A stretch of 64,000 nt of DNA from Rhodonellum sp041748555. Lineage in GTDB: Bacteria; Bacteroidota; Bacteroidia; Cytophagales; Cyclobacteriaceae. The DNA lies in NCBI GenBank assembly GCA_041748555.1, contig JBGTDA010000034.1, positions 70,463 through 134,462 on the forward strand. Direction: 5' to 3'. A program made the translations under genes and the position numbers. This document shows, piece after piece, positions 1 through 7,692 of this stretch (position 1 is its first letter; each line of letters opens with the position of its first letter). The notes under the pieces were generated by a model. The model made no database searches and had not been told where the DNA came from. It saw nothing but the letters and a program-made list of their open reading frames with translations.

Positions 1-412
1 CCATCACGATCTTGTCGATCAGCTGCACCACCTGATCCAGCAGCCGCGGCGTCGGGATCATAAAAGTGGCCCCCTTCATATGCTGCCCAAAGACAGAACC
101 CTTCACCCCCACATTTTTCATATGGTCAAAAACCGAATCCGGCTTCGTAAACAACAGGAACATCTCCTCCGGATTCTTATGCCGGAAACTGCTCCAGCGG
201 AGGTTGGCTTGGTTCGGGTTGAAAAAGCCATCCGTCAGGGGAATATTGAGCAGGTTGGCCTGTTTCTCCTTGGTGACCTGCATTTCATCGAGTCTACGGA
301 TAAAGATCAGGTAAGTGATCTGTTCGATGACCGTCAGTGGATTACTCACCCCACCCGTCCAAAAAGCCTCCCATAAACGATCTACCTGACTTCTGATTTC
401 TCCTGTAAGCAT
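1..412 (-). CDS. hsdM: Type I restriction-modification DNA methylase, N-terminal part (left edge)
   Basis: The reverse strand from the ATG at 412 is open to the window edge, giving about 137 residues with no stop. It begins MLTGEIRSQVDRLWEAFW and continues with NPLTVIEQITYLIFIRRLDE, the hallmark N-terminal helical domain of HsdM, the adenine-methylating subunit of type I restriction systems. The N-terminal domain contacts the specificity subunit and DNA; the SAM-binding motif and NPPF catalytic motif should lie beyond the left edge and are not visible. By family habit hsdS and hsdR would follow downstream, outside this window. The start is chosen because family members begin at this methionine. 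Confidence 0.9.
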   Translation of the reverse strand, partial: MLTGEIRSQVDRLWEAFWTGGVSNPLTVIEQITYLIFIRRLDEMQVTKEKQANLLNIPLTDGFFNPNQANLRWSSFRHKNPEEMFLLFTKPDSVFDHMKNVGVKGSVFGQHMKGATFMIPTPRLLDQVVQLIDKIVM

Positions 413-565
413 TGCTAAAATTTCTCTTTTTGTTGAAGACCTAAAAGCATGAAAAGGTAATTAAGGAAGCTTTGGGTCATTGGGAGTTAAAAATATAGGG
501 AATAGTTGGGATTCGGGAGGTTTTTTTGGGATAGTTTAAAAAAGATATGCCTTTGGCAAGAGGGC

Positions 566-694
566 TTCGACTTCGCTGGCTTCGACTTCGCTCAACCACC
601 GATGTCTCCGCAGTCGTCATCCGGACCCTGAGCGGAGTCGAAGGGACCGGAGTCGAAGGGACCGGAGCCGAAGGGACCGGAGCCGAAGGGACGG
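566..694. repeat. Palindromic dispersed-type repeat with 15-bp tandem units
   Basis: Two tandem copies of a cttcgacttcgct unit lie at 566-594 and four 15-bp copies of gagtcgaagggaccg (the last two with one base changed, the final one partial) lie at 635-692. The two blocks are inverted relative to each other (agcgaagtcgaag versus agcggagtcgaag) around a 40-base centre, so the whole could fold into an imperfect hairpin. The right block is read in frame by the overlapping GIY-YIG gene as a GPFGS/GPFDS pentapeptide repeat, and the left block supplies its TGA stop. This resembles the short GC-richer palindromes found many times in Bacteroidota genomes, often next to GIY-YIG genes. Confidence 0.75.
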
Positions 695-990
695 TTTTTA
701 AAATAACTTTCATTCATACATTCCGCCATTTTCTTTAATTCTTCGGCAAAGCCATTCATCAAAGCTTCTTTCTTTTTTCTTGACCATCCCTGAACTTGCT
801 TTTCCCGGTAAAATGCCTCGTCTATTCTTTGATATTCTTCGAAAAATATCAACTTCACCGGCAATCTTTTTTTGGTATGATTACTCCCTTCTCCTGCCTT
901 ATGCTGTGCTAACCGCAAATCAAGGTATTGCGTGCTTCCTGTGTAATAGCTCCCATCCGAACATTCCAATATGTACATGTAGCCTTTCAT
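592..990 (-). CDS. GIY-YIG nuclease family protein with repeat-encoded tail
   Basis: 132 residues. The first 85 form a compact URI-type GIY-YIG domain: MYILECSDGSYYTGST supplies the YI and YTG pair, an R follows at LRLAQHKAGEG, and EAFYREKQVQGWSRKKKEAL supplies the glutamate/lysine end of the fold. Family members are small single-domain nucleases of unknown physiological role. From about residue 98 the protein runs into a low-complexity tail built of GPFGS and GPFDS pentapeptides, produced by 15-bp tandem DNA repeats, and the stop codon itself lies in the inverted half of the same repeat. The tail therefore looks acquired rather than selected. The start at 990 is the first methionine. Confidence 0.85.
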   Translation of the reverse strand: MKGYMYILECSDGSYYTGSTQYLDLRLAQHKAGEGSNHTKKRLPVKLIFFEEYQRIDEAFYREKQVQGWSRKKKEALMNGFAEELKKMAECMNESYFKNRPFGSGPFGSGPFDSGPFDSAQGPDDDCGDIGG

Positions 991-1185
991 GGTATTTGTT
1001 TTTGTAGAGTGAGTGGACGATTCCTCCTCATGGTTTTATTTTCCAAAGGAGAATGTGATTTGACAGTTAAAATGGCGATAACCTTAGCAAGAACATAGGG
1101 TTGATCTATTTGTCTCTACCTCACAGTTTGTATCTTTTTTCGATCTTATTTAAAAACATTCACATCATACAGGTGTTTCTTTATG

Positions 1186-1497
1186 TCAGGCTTCATAAAT
1201 CAGGACTTTGCTTTTGTTTAAGCTCTCAATAAAGTAGGGATTGGATAGTGAACGTTCTGTGATTATGTCTATCTCACGGTTAAAAATTTCCCTTAATCTG
1301 TAATGTAATTGGAAGTAGTTCTCTGAATATTCTCCTGGAGATATGCTTTCATCAAATGATATCAGAAAGTCAATGTCGCTGTTCTCTCCGAATCTGTCAG
1401 CAGTTACGGCAGAACCAAATGCATAAAGCCTTTTTATCTTTAGCTTTTCACAAATGTCTTTCAGTTCATCTTTTCGTTCTTCAATAATCGCATGCAT
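1186..1497 (-). CDS. Minimal nucleotidyltransferase domain protein (MNT/MntA type)
   Basis: 103 residues from the ATG at 1497; a TTG at 1515 would add six residues but is a weaker start. The protein is a bare nucleotidyltransferase fold with the pol-beta-superfamily signature GSAVTADRFGENSDIDFL: a GS pair, then two aspartates in DID. Relatives are usually paired with a HEPN or HI0074-type helical partner and act as antitoxins or AMPylating enzymes. No partner ORF is visible on either side here: the flanks at 991-1185 and 1498-1612 are non-coding. It is too small to be a CD-NTase of the CBASS type. Confidence 0.8.
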   Translation of the reverse strand: MHAIIEERKDELKDICEKLKIKRLYAFGSAVTADRFGENSDIDFLISFDESISPGEYSENYFQLHYRLREIFNREIDIITERSLSNPYFIESLNKSKVLIYEA

Positions 1498-1612
1498 ATC
1501 AGTGTCTTTCTTCAAATCTAGGCAATTTTCGCCAATTGCCCATTTGATTATAGGGGATTAATCTCTAGCTTAGTTACCGTCAGAATATCAAAATCCAACA
1601 ATTGATTATTTT

Positions 1613-2695
1613 ATGAAAACATCTTTAAAACCCCGCCTCCTACCCTATTTACTTTCTTTTATTTGCTGTTGTTGTTTGCTGCCCGCAATGGGTCAGAGCA
1701 GTGGCGACAAGGAAGGCACTGTTGAAAGGATAAAAGTTCATGGGAAATCACTGGAAGGTAATCTGGCGGGGGACTCGCCCGATCGGGATGTTTCAATTTA
1801 TCTGCCCCCGGGTTATGCTTCCAATCCGGATAAACAGTACCCGGTGGTGTATTTTCTGCATGGATTTACGGACAGCGATGCACAATGGTATGGCCATGAG
1901 AAACATTGGATCAATCTACCCGAGGTGGTCAATAAGGCCATGGCCACGGGTCAACTGAATGAGATGATACTGGTTACCCCAAATGCCTTTACCCGCTTTA
2001 AGGGCAGTTTTTATACCAATTCCGTTACCAATGGCAACTGGGAGGATTTTGTGGCCAAAGAACTTGTGGCTTACATTGACAGCCATTACCGCACCATCCC
2101 TGAGGCGGAAAGCCGGGGGATCGCAGGGCACTCCATGGGTGGTTATGGCGCTTTTCGTCTGGGACAAAAATATCCTGACACATTCTCGAGTATGTACCTG
2201 TTGAGTCCCTGTTGCCTCTCCCTTACTGCTGATGCAATCAAAACCCTGGATCAATTTCCGGATCTGGATCATATTGAAAACCAAACCCAGATAGACACCT
2301 CCGATTTCGGCATAAAAGCGGCTTTTGCCACGGCAGCGGCCTGGTCACCGAATCCCAACCAGCCACCCTTTTACCTGGATATGCCCAAGGAGAACGGGGA
2401 ATTGCAGCCCTTGGTCGTCGCAAAGAGAATGGCCAATCTGGGCATTGCCACCTTGGACCAAAACATCACTTCCGTAAAAAAACTGAAGGCCATTGCTTTC
2501 GATGCCGGTGATGAGGATCAGCCGATTGCTGCGGGACTTGAAGATTTGGACAGGCAGCTGAACAATTACGGTATTTCTCATGAATTTGAGATTTACAAAG
2601 GCGATCACCTGAATAAGATCGCAGAAAGGATCGAAACCAAAATGCTGAAATTCTTTTCTGAAAATCTGAATTTTCAGTCTGCGGGAGAAGATTAA
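1613..2695 (+). CDS. Secreted alpha/beta-hydrolase, esterase D family
   Basis: 360 residues with a signal peptide (LLPYLLSFICCCCLLPAMGQ). The region around residues 55-110, with PDRDVSIYLPPGY and YPVVYFLHGFTD, is the classic start of the putative esterase family (PF00756), which includes feruloyl esterases, enterochelin esterases and S-formylglutathione hydrolase. The nucleophile is Ser174 in GHSMGGYGA; the acid is probably in FDAGDEDQ and the histidine in YKGDHLNK near the C-terminus. The exact substrate cannot be read from sequence, but the carbohydrate-active surroundings make an ester on plant or algal polysaccharide plausible (inference). It stands alone, with non-coding DNA on both sides. 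Confidence 0.85.
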   Translation: MKTSLKPRLLPYLLSFICCCCLLPAMGQSSGDKEGTVERIKVHGKSLEGNLAGDSPDRDVSIYLPPGYASNPDKQYPVVYFLHGFTDSDAQWYGHEKHWINLPEVVNKAMATGQLNEMILVTPNAFTRFKGSFYTNSVTNGNWEDFVAKELVAYIDSHYRTIPEAESRGIAGHSMGGYGAFRLGQKYPDTFSSMYLLSPCCLSLTADAIKTLDQFPDLDHIENQTQIDTSDFGIKAAFATAAAWSPNPNQPPFYLDMPKENGELQPLVVAKRMANLGIATLDQNITSVKKLKAIAFDAGDEDQPIAAGLEDLDRQLNNYGISHEFEIYKGDHLNKIAERIETKMLKFFSENLNFQSAGED

Positions 2696-2964
2696 AAATC
2701 AAGTTTCGATGTTCCCGATTGATACCATCACACCGGTTTAAAAGGTCAGTGGAATAATTGGGATAAATGGAGTTCAAAAACCAACTATTTTAGGGGGGGT
2801 TATTTTGGCTTCAAAAAATAAAGTATAAAAATGAAATCTTATTCTGAGAAGATTTTAATTTATAATGTCACCTTTTACAAATGTTTCCATGCTTCATCTT
2901 CCTCTGGTTTGTTCCACTCTTTTTTTAATGCGATTTCAGAAAGAAGGTACTCTGTCAGGCAAAA

Positions 2965-3068
2965 GGCTAGGAGACCGAAGACCGAAGTCGGAAGAAGCCA
3001 TCAATCTAGCATATGGCAGAGGATCCTTTGGTTTTTGTCATTTACAGGCATCATTGCGGATATCCATA
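2965..3068 (-). repeat. Dispersed repeat, copy A (second copy at 51400)
   Basis: The reverse complement of this stretch matches 51400-51496 with only a few mismatches and one small insertion, including the stretch around the BamHI-like ggatcctctgcc and the end cttcttccgacttcggtctt. The two copies lie in opposite orientation about 48 kb apart. No open frame of note spans it. It may be a miniature mobile element or the remains of one. Confidence 0.85.
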
Positions 3069-3324
3069 TAAATAAATCTTCTTTAAAAATTCAAGCAATT
3101 CATTCTTTTCGGCTCTTCTTTTAAGTTGATGCTCTTTTCCATATTTAATTTTTCAGTGGAATTCCATTCATCTTTACTAAACTAAAGTTTTTTTGATTTT
3201 TCAAACAAAACTTTTCATAACTCTTTTGTAGATAACTTTAGAATTTAAAAAATTTACAAATTACTTCCGAAATTGGGTTTCCTTCATGATTTCAAAAGGG
3301 GTTTGTTCGAGGGAATTGGTTAGG

Positions 3325-3408
3325 AATGTCTCTCAGCATACTTATCTTCTTCGCCCAACCCGGCAAAGACTTTTCCATAGCTTTCCTTGCAACTTGAATT
3401 GAATTCAT
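3325..3408 (-). pseudogene. Remnant of gluconate 2-dehydrogenase subunit 3 family gene
   Basis: On the reverse strand this stretch reads in frame EFNSSCKESYGKVFAGLGEE followed by DKYA, which aligns to KFNAGCKETYGKVFAELSEE plus DKHA inside the intact subunit 3 gene at 7693-8286. DNA identity over about 74 bases is high by eye (roughly five in six). Nothing on either side continues the alignment, so only an internal piece survives. It is evidence for a second, now lost, copy of the family about 4.5 kb from the intact one. Confidence 0.85.
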
Positions 3409-3647
3409 TTTTTTCTTAAGTGCGCAAATTCATCGCAGGTTTTACCAAAGGTTTGGCCTCGGAAATATGTGGGACCGGGCCGGATATATTTTCACTTCAA
3501 AGTCAATTGAAAGCATTTTGAGCTTATATTAATATTTAATAAAATATTGGTTAAAAATGAATAGGAATTTCTTTGAAAGTTTAAAGATTTTTCCTTAAAT
3601 TTTATACACTTTTTATTCACTTTTTATTCACTTTAAAACTAACAGCT

Positions 3648-3839
3648 ATGTACAATCCGGTAAAATCAAAATCCATAAGTTTGTTGGCTACAGAAGCTCC
3701 CGCACTGGTAGTTTCTACGGTAATCGCTGAATTTTTTTTCAAATTCGGCTCGTTTTCTTTGGAACTCATAGGGTTCTTTTTTACATGGTATTCATTAAGC
3801 AGATTAATCAGCTTTTTGATTCCAAGAAAATCTCAGTAA
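3648..3839 (+). CDS. Small hydrophobic protein, function unknown
   Basis: 63 residues with two likely membrane segments, about residues 14-32 (ALVVSTVIAEFFFKFGSF) and 37-58 (SLELIGFFFTWYSLSRLISF). It ends 28 bases before the start of the coiled-coil/propeller protein and in the same orientation, so the two are probably co-transcribed. The leader before its ATG is AT-rich with a duplicated ctttttattca motif. No family recognised. Coding status is supported by the position, ATG start and membrane-like composition, but a chance ORF is not excluded. Confidence 0.5.
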   Translation: MYNPVKSKSISLLATEAPALVVSTVIAEFFFKFGSFSLELIGFFFTWYSLSRLISFLIPRKSQ

Positions 3840-3867
3840 TCAATCAACGTCATAATGATCTGAAGGA

Positions 3868-5724
3868 ATGAAAGACGAGGAGAATGAATCCGAAAATGCC
3901 AAATTGTTCAAACAATTAATCGAACAATCAAAGTATCAAAATCATTTTTTGGGTAGTATGATGAATCATTTCGATACCATGATCTGCCAGCTTGAGAAAA
4001 TATCCAAACAAACCTGCTATTCCCTTAATGAACTTCACAGGCAAACGGGTATACAAAAATCCCTGGCAAAGGATATCTCTTTTATTTTGGAGCTCTATAA
4101 GCAGGAAAATCCCGGTGCGGTATTAAGGATCAAGGAACTGGAGGAATTAAAGAAAAAAATTGAAGAATGTTGTCCCCCGGATGAAAAGGAAGATGTTTTC
4201 TGCAGGTATATTCCCTGCTTTAAACCCCAAAAACCAGATCGTGGAGACAATGATTCCAAAGAGGGTAAATCAATTCCCAAAAGGGTTAAAGATGCCCCCT
4301 ATAAACCGGTTCCCAAGCAGGACAAACCAAAAGACCAACCCAATCAAAGACCTGCACGGATAGTTCCTAAAGGGCCATTTAAGGGACTGATCAACGAATC
4401 CCAAGGTTCAGGTATAAAACAAATGAGCGGTGCCGATGACCCGGTGGTTTTTAACAAGTACACTTTGAATACTTCTGTTGCCCCGGCAAGTGCCAATGCT
4501 GCTGATATCAGCGGAGCAGACAGTGGTGAGGTGGTCATGCTATCGGGCAACTGGTATGCGCAATATTCCACTGACGGGGGACAAAACTTTACCACGATCA
4601 ATCCTACTACCGTTTTTCCCAATACATTGGCAGGTGGGTTTTGTTGTGACCAGGTGATTCAATATGTTCCCGGTATTGACAGGTTTATTTGGCTTTTGCA
4701 GTATTCTCAGGCGGCAACGGGGCCCAATGCATACCGGTTGGCATCTGCAAGCCCACAAGATATCGTCAACAGTAACTGTACCGCCTGGACCTATTGGGAT
4801 CTTACTTCGGATTCGTTTGGTTTAGGCACAGACTGGATGGATTATCCGAGTCTTGGTGTCGGTGATAATTTTTTATATTTGAGTTTCGACGTATTGGACA
4901 CGACACCGGATGGGGTGGCAGACAATGGGTTGGTAGTTGTTAGAATTCCGCTGGATGAGATTCAGCAAAGTGTGACCATAAATTTCAGGTTTACTAACCC
5001 TGCGGATTCGGCGGTAGCATGGGGCAGCTATGTATCTCAAAATACCGGTAATGAAGTGTTTTGGGCGGGACATATCGACAACAGCACAATGCGTGTTTTT
5101 AGCTGGCACGAAAGTTCGACAGGTTATTTCTGGAGAAGTGTAGATGTAAACAACTGGCCCAACAATACCCTGTCCTCATCAGGACCCAATGGGAATAACT
5201 GGTTTGGCTGGGGCTTCCCAAACAATGCCATCATTGGCATAACAAGAAGACAAAATGAACTTTGGTTGGCCTGGACAGCCAGTAATGGCGACGGTGGTTC
5301 AGGAGGATTTAATTTTCCGCATCCCCATGTTCAGATAGCCAAAGTGAATATAGGATCATATGATTTGTTTGAACAAATGCAGGTATGGAATCCCGACCTT
5401 GCTTTTGGATATCCAAGCCTTGCCACAAACTCGAACAATGAAGTTGGGATCGCTTTGGGTTGGGGCGGCGGGGGCACATTGCATGCCAACAGTGCCGTGG
5501 GAATCATGGGTGATTATGTGGTTTGGTACAGGGATGGAAGTGACTGGACCCATACCCGATGGGGCGATTATGTCACTGTCAGGCGGGCCTTTGCCACGAG
5601 AGGTTATTTCGCAGGATTCGGATATGTGATTGTACAGGACGGTACTACTACAGCAGGTCATCGGTTTGATCCCTATTATGTTTTGTTTGGCAGACAATCC
5701 CAGGCCCCTCCACCGATTGGATAA
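3868..5724 (+). CDS. Large protein with N-terminal coiled coil and sialidase-like beta-propeller
   Basis: 618 residues, no signal peptide. Residues 1-125 are helical and charged, with a coiled-coil-like segment around 80-118 (ELYKQENPGAVLRIKELEEL) and a cysteine pair ending it (EECCPP). Residues 120-185 are a lysine/proline/glutamine-rich linker. From about 195 to the end the protein is beta-rich and Trp/Gly/Asn-rich, resembling the BNR/sialidase-type six-bladed propeller family; a single Asp-box is visible at residues 234-241 (STDGGQNF), and a CC pair follows in GGFCCDQV. Related propellers occur in proteins of unknown role across bacteria and fungi. I see no sialidase catalytic arginine triad, so a binding or structural role is more likely than hydrolysis (inference). 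A small membrane ORF precedes it. Confidence 0.7.
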   Translation: MKDEENESENAKLFKQLIEQSKYQNHFLGSMMNHFDTMICQLEKISKQTCYSLNELHRQTGIQKSLAKDISFILELYKQENPGAVLRIKELEELKKKIEECCPPDEKEDVFCRYIPCFKPQKPDRGDNDSKEGKSIPKRVKDAPYKPVPKQDKPKDQPNQRPARIVPKGPFKGLINESQGSGIKQMSGADDPVVFNKYTLNTSVAPASANAADISGADSGEVVMLSGNWYAQYSTDGGQNFTTINPTTVFPNTLAGGFCCDQVIQYVPGIDRFIWLLQYSQAATGPNAYRLASASPQDIVNSNCTAWTYWDLTSDSFGLGTDWMDYPSLGVGDNFLYLSFDVLDTTPDGVADNGLVVVRIPLDEIQQSVTINFRFTNPADSAVAWGSYVSQNTGNEVFWAGHIDNSTMRVFSWHESSTGYFWRSVDVNNWPNNTLSSSGPNGNNWFGWGFPNNAIIGITRRQNELWLAWTASNGDGGSGGFNFPHPHVQIAKVNIGSYDLFEQMQVWNPDLAFGYPSLATNSNNEVGIALGWGGGGTLHANSAVGIMGDYVVWYRDGSDWTHTRWGDYVTVRRAFATRGYFAGFGYVIVQDGTTTAGHRFDPYYVLFGRQSQAPPPIG

Positions 5725-5869
5725 AAGTTTTGGGAAATGCTGATTGGTAGAAAACTACATAATTACTTGATTATTAGATATTTGTATTTATTTTTATCAA
5801 TCTTTAGTTGATATTCTTCTTAATGAAAGGGAACCATCATATAATTATACATTATTAACTTTCAATAAT

Positions 5870-6409
5870 ATGAAACTTATCTCTAAAATCGGAATTATTG
5901 CCTCAGGTATCGTTTCAGTCCCTTTGATTGCGGCTTTGTTTGTCAAAAAAAAATATGCAGTTGACCGGGAAGTCACCATCAAAAGAAGTAGACAGGAGGT
6001 ATTTGATTACATCAAATACCTTAAGAACCAAGACCACTACAGCAAGTGGGCAACCATGGATCCTTTAATGAAAAAAACCTATCAGGGTACGGATGGTACA
6101 GTTGGGTTTATCTCTGGATGGTCGAGTGAAAAGGATGACGTGGGAAAAGGAGAACAGGAAATCGTGAACATAAAAGAGGGGGAAAGAATAGATTATGAGC
6201 TCCGTTTCAAAAAACCATTTAAATCAACTTCACCTGCCTACATGACCCTGGAAAGTGAAATGGGTAATCGAACCAAGGTTAAATGGGGATTCAGTGGCCA
6301 AATGGATTATCCCATGAATCTGATGTTGCTTTTTATGGATATTGAAAAGATGGTCGGAAATGATCTTGAAGAAGGACTACAGAGGCTCAAAGTTCAGCTG
6401 GAAAAATAA
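5870..6409 (+). CDS. Membrane-anchored SRPBCC (START-like) family protein
   Basis: 179 residues. One N-terminal membrane segment (residues 6-24, IGIIASGIVSVPLIAALFV) followed by KKK, then a SRPBCC fold starting at VDREVTIKRSRQEVFDYIKY, the usual first strand and helix of polyketide cyclase/START-like proteins. The fold makes a hydrophobic cavity, but the ligand is unknown. The gene converges with the TIR-STING gene, with five bases between the stops, so the two are not an operon and any functional link is unproven. Confidence 0.85.
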   Translation: MKLISKIGIIASGIVSVPLIAALFVKKKYAVDREVTIKRSRQEVFDYIKYLKNQDHYSKWATMDPLMKKTYQGTDGTVGFISGWSSEKDDVGKGEQEIVNIKEGERIDYELRFKKPFKSTSPAYMTLESEMGNRTKVKWGFSGQMDYPMNLMLLFMDIEKMVGNDLEEGLQRLKVQLEK

Positions 6410-6414
6410 GGCTG

Positions 6415-7380
6415 TTAAATATCAACGATTTCAATATTTACAATTCCTTTTGTGATTGAACTGGAATCGATTAAATAATCCAGTGTGCGTTTAAAATTCC
6501 TGATTTCCCTATGTTCTAAAATTGCTTCTTTGTTTGATTTTCCGATATGTTCCTTTTTAGAATAAAGTTCAATGGCCTTGTTCAGTGCATTCAGTGTAAA
6601 TGGGATGTCCACAAGATGCAGTTCCCCATGGTGGGCTTTTGAAACATCAATGGAGAAGTCGTAATCACGGACATCTTTAGGGTCTACTTTGAGTTTTTGC
6701 CAACCATCCTTCAGTCTTTTTGCTTTAACCTTTTTAAACATATCATCATGTAAATCATTGGGAATTAGAATTGTAAAACGGAAAATTAAAATTTTAAATT
6801 TATTTTCGTCCATAAGTACAAACTCTTTGTGGTCGGCCTTGTCCTCCAACAATCTTTCCACAGTCCTTTCAACAAAATTGGTAAAATAACCATAGGCCAG
6901 TGCCGTTGATGGTAAAAATCCAAGGTCAAAAGTATTCTCCTTGTTCACAATATGAGCTTTTATTTTTCTGACCGCCTCGCCCACTGAAGCATCAAAATCC
7001 GGGGAAGCAGGATCTGAAATAAATGGCAGGCTGATGCCACTCAGATCACTCGGGATTTTGATTCCGTCCTGCATAACCAAGAAAACACGGGAGGACCCCA
7101 AACCACCTGTAAACAAGCCAAATTCAAAGATTATATTATCCCTTGCTCCTTTGGATTTTTCGTTTCGGGAAACGATGGTATCATCGGATGTGGCCACCAG
7201 GATAGCATAATCAAAGAAGGCAATCTGAGAAATCAGGTTGTCAAAGTAACTTTTGTTAAAATCAAAAATATCCGGCCATATGCTGATCTCGGCTACCTCG
7301 CTGAGCTTTAGGGCCAAAGCCTTTGCGATATCAAGTCCTTCTTTTGAGGATCCAATAAATAAAAGGGGTTTAATGTCCAT
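6415..7380 (-). CDS. TIR-STING fusion, CBASS-type immune effector (Cap12-like)
   Basis: 321 residues in two domains. Residues 1-148 are the predicted nucleotide-binding TIR domain (PF10137 type): LLFIGSSKEGLDIAKAL at the start, an IWPD strand, and RDNIIFEFGLF, in which Glu86 is the expected NAD-cleaving glutamate. Residues 152-321 match the prokaryotic STING domain: LGFLPSTALAYGYFTNFVER (153-172), HLVDIPFTL (255-263) and a C-terminal TKGIVNIEIVD. Family members bind a cyclic dinucleotide through STING, form filaments and destroy NAD to stop phage growth. They are normally encoded directly beside a CD-NTase, which is absent here: upstream is 312 bases of non-coding DNA and then sugar oxidoreductase genes, and downstream is a convergent SRPBCC gene. 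All visible motifs look intact. Confidence 0.88.
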   Translation of the reverse strand: MDIKPLLFIGSSKEGLDIAKALALKLSEVAEISIWPDIFDFNKSYFDNLISQIAFFDYAILVATSDDTIVSRNEKSKGARDNIIFEFGLFTGGLGSSRVFLVMQDGIKIPSDLSGISLPFISDPASPDFDASVGEAVRKIKAHIVNKENTFDLGFLPSTALAYGYFTNFVERTVERLLEDKADHKEFVLMDENKFKILIFRFTILIPNDLHDDMFKKVKAKRLKDGWQKLKVDPKDVRDYDFSIDVSKAHHGELHLVDIPFTLNALNKAIELYSKKEHIGKSNKEAILEHREIRNFKRTLDYLIDSSSITKGIVNIEIVDI

Positions 7381-7692
7381 AACATGATTCTTTATTCAAA
7401 TGATAGATTGTTAATCCTTACAAAAAAAAATATTCATAAAAAATCCCGTAACACTTCAGGCAAATGAAGATGCGAAAAAATATTCAAAAAATCCAGATCT
7501 AGGTTTAAGTTCGGAGAATTCATAATCAAAAATGATCAGCAAATTAATCGGATCCTTTTCTCATAAATCCTGTTTAGAAATCCCCAAAATCAGGTTAAAT
7601 CCTCAATATCTAAACACTTAAATTTCAGTAATTTAACCATACCTTTAAAATCTGTAGATTTTAATTTGACAATCAAACTTGGCAAAGTAGCA
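7381..7692. other. Non-coding stretch upstream of the TIR-STING gene
   Basis: 312 AT-rich bases between the TIR-STING start and the stop of the subunit 3 gene. No ORF, hairpin or CD-NTase remnant is visible. It must hold the promoter of the TIR-STING gene, but I cannot place it. Confidence 0.5.

Larger units (their letters stand above)
2696..3647. other. Gene-poor stretch with a dispersed repeat and a gene remnant
   Basis: No convincing intact gene in this 950-base stretch. It contains one copy of a roughly 100-bp dispersed repeat (2965-3068) and a remnant of a gluconate dehydrogenase subunit 3 gene (3325-3408), listed separately. A tandem duplication of an 11-base AT-rich motif (ctttttattca) at about 3610-3633 sits just ahead of the next gene and may be part of its promoter. 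Confidence 0.6.

Noticed and set aside
477..738. Two small ORFs on opposite strands over the palindromic repeat
   Set aside because: Both are built of the repeat units (for example PSTPVPS and GVEGTG runs); they are by-products of the repeat's composition, in frames opposite or shifted to the GIY-YIG gene.
1186..1497. CD-NTase partner for the TIR-STING gene
   Set aside because: The nucleotidyltransferase motif is present, but 103 residues is far short of a CD-NTase (about 300), and the gene is five kilobases away with unrelated genes between.
2831..3124. 97-residue ORF across a dispersed repeat
   Set aside because: Its central part is the dispersed repeat, which has no conserved frame in its second copy, and it resembles no family.
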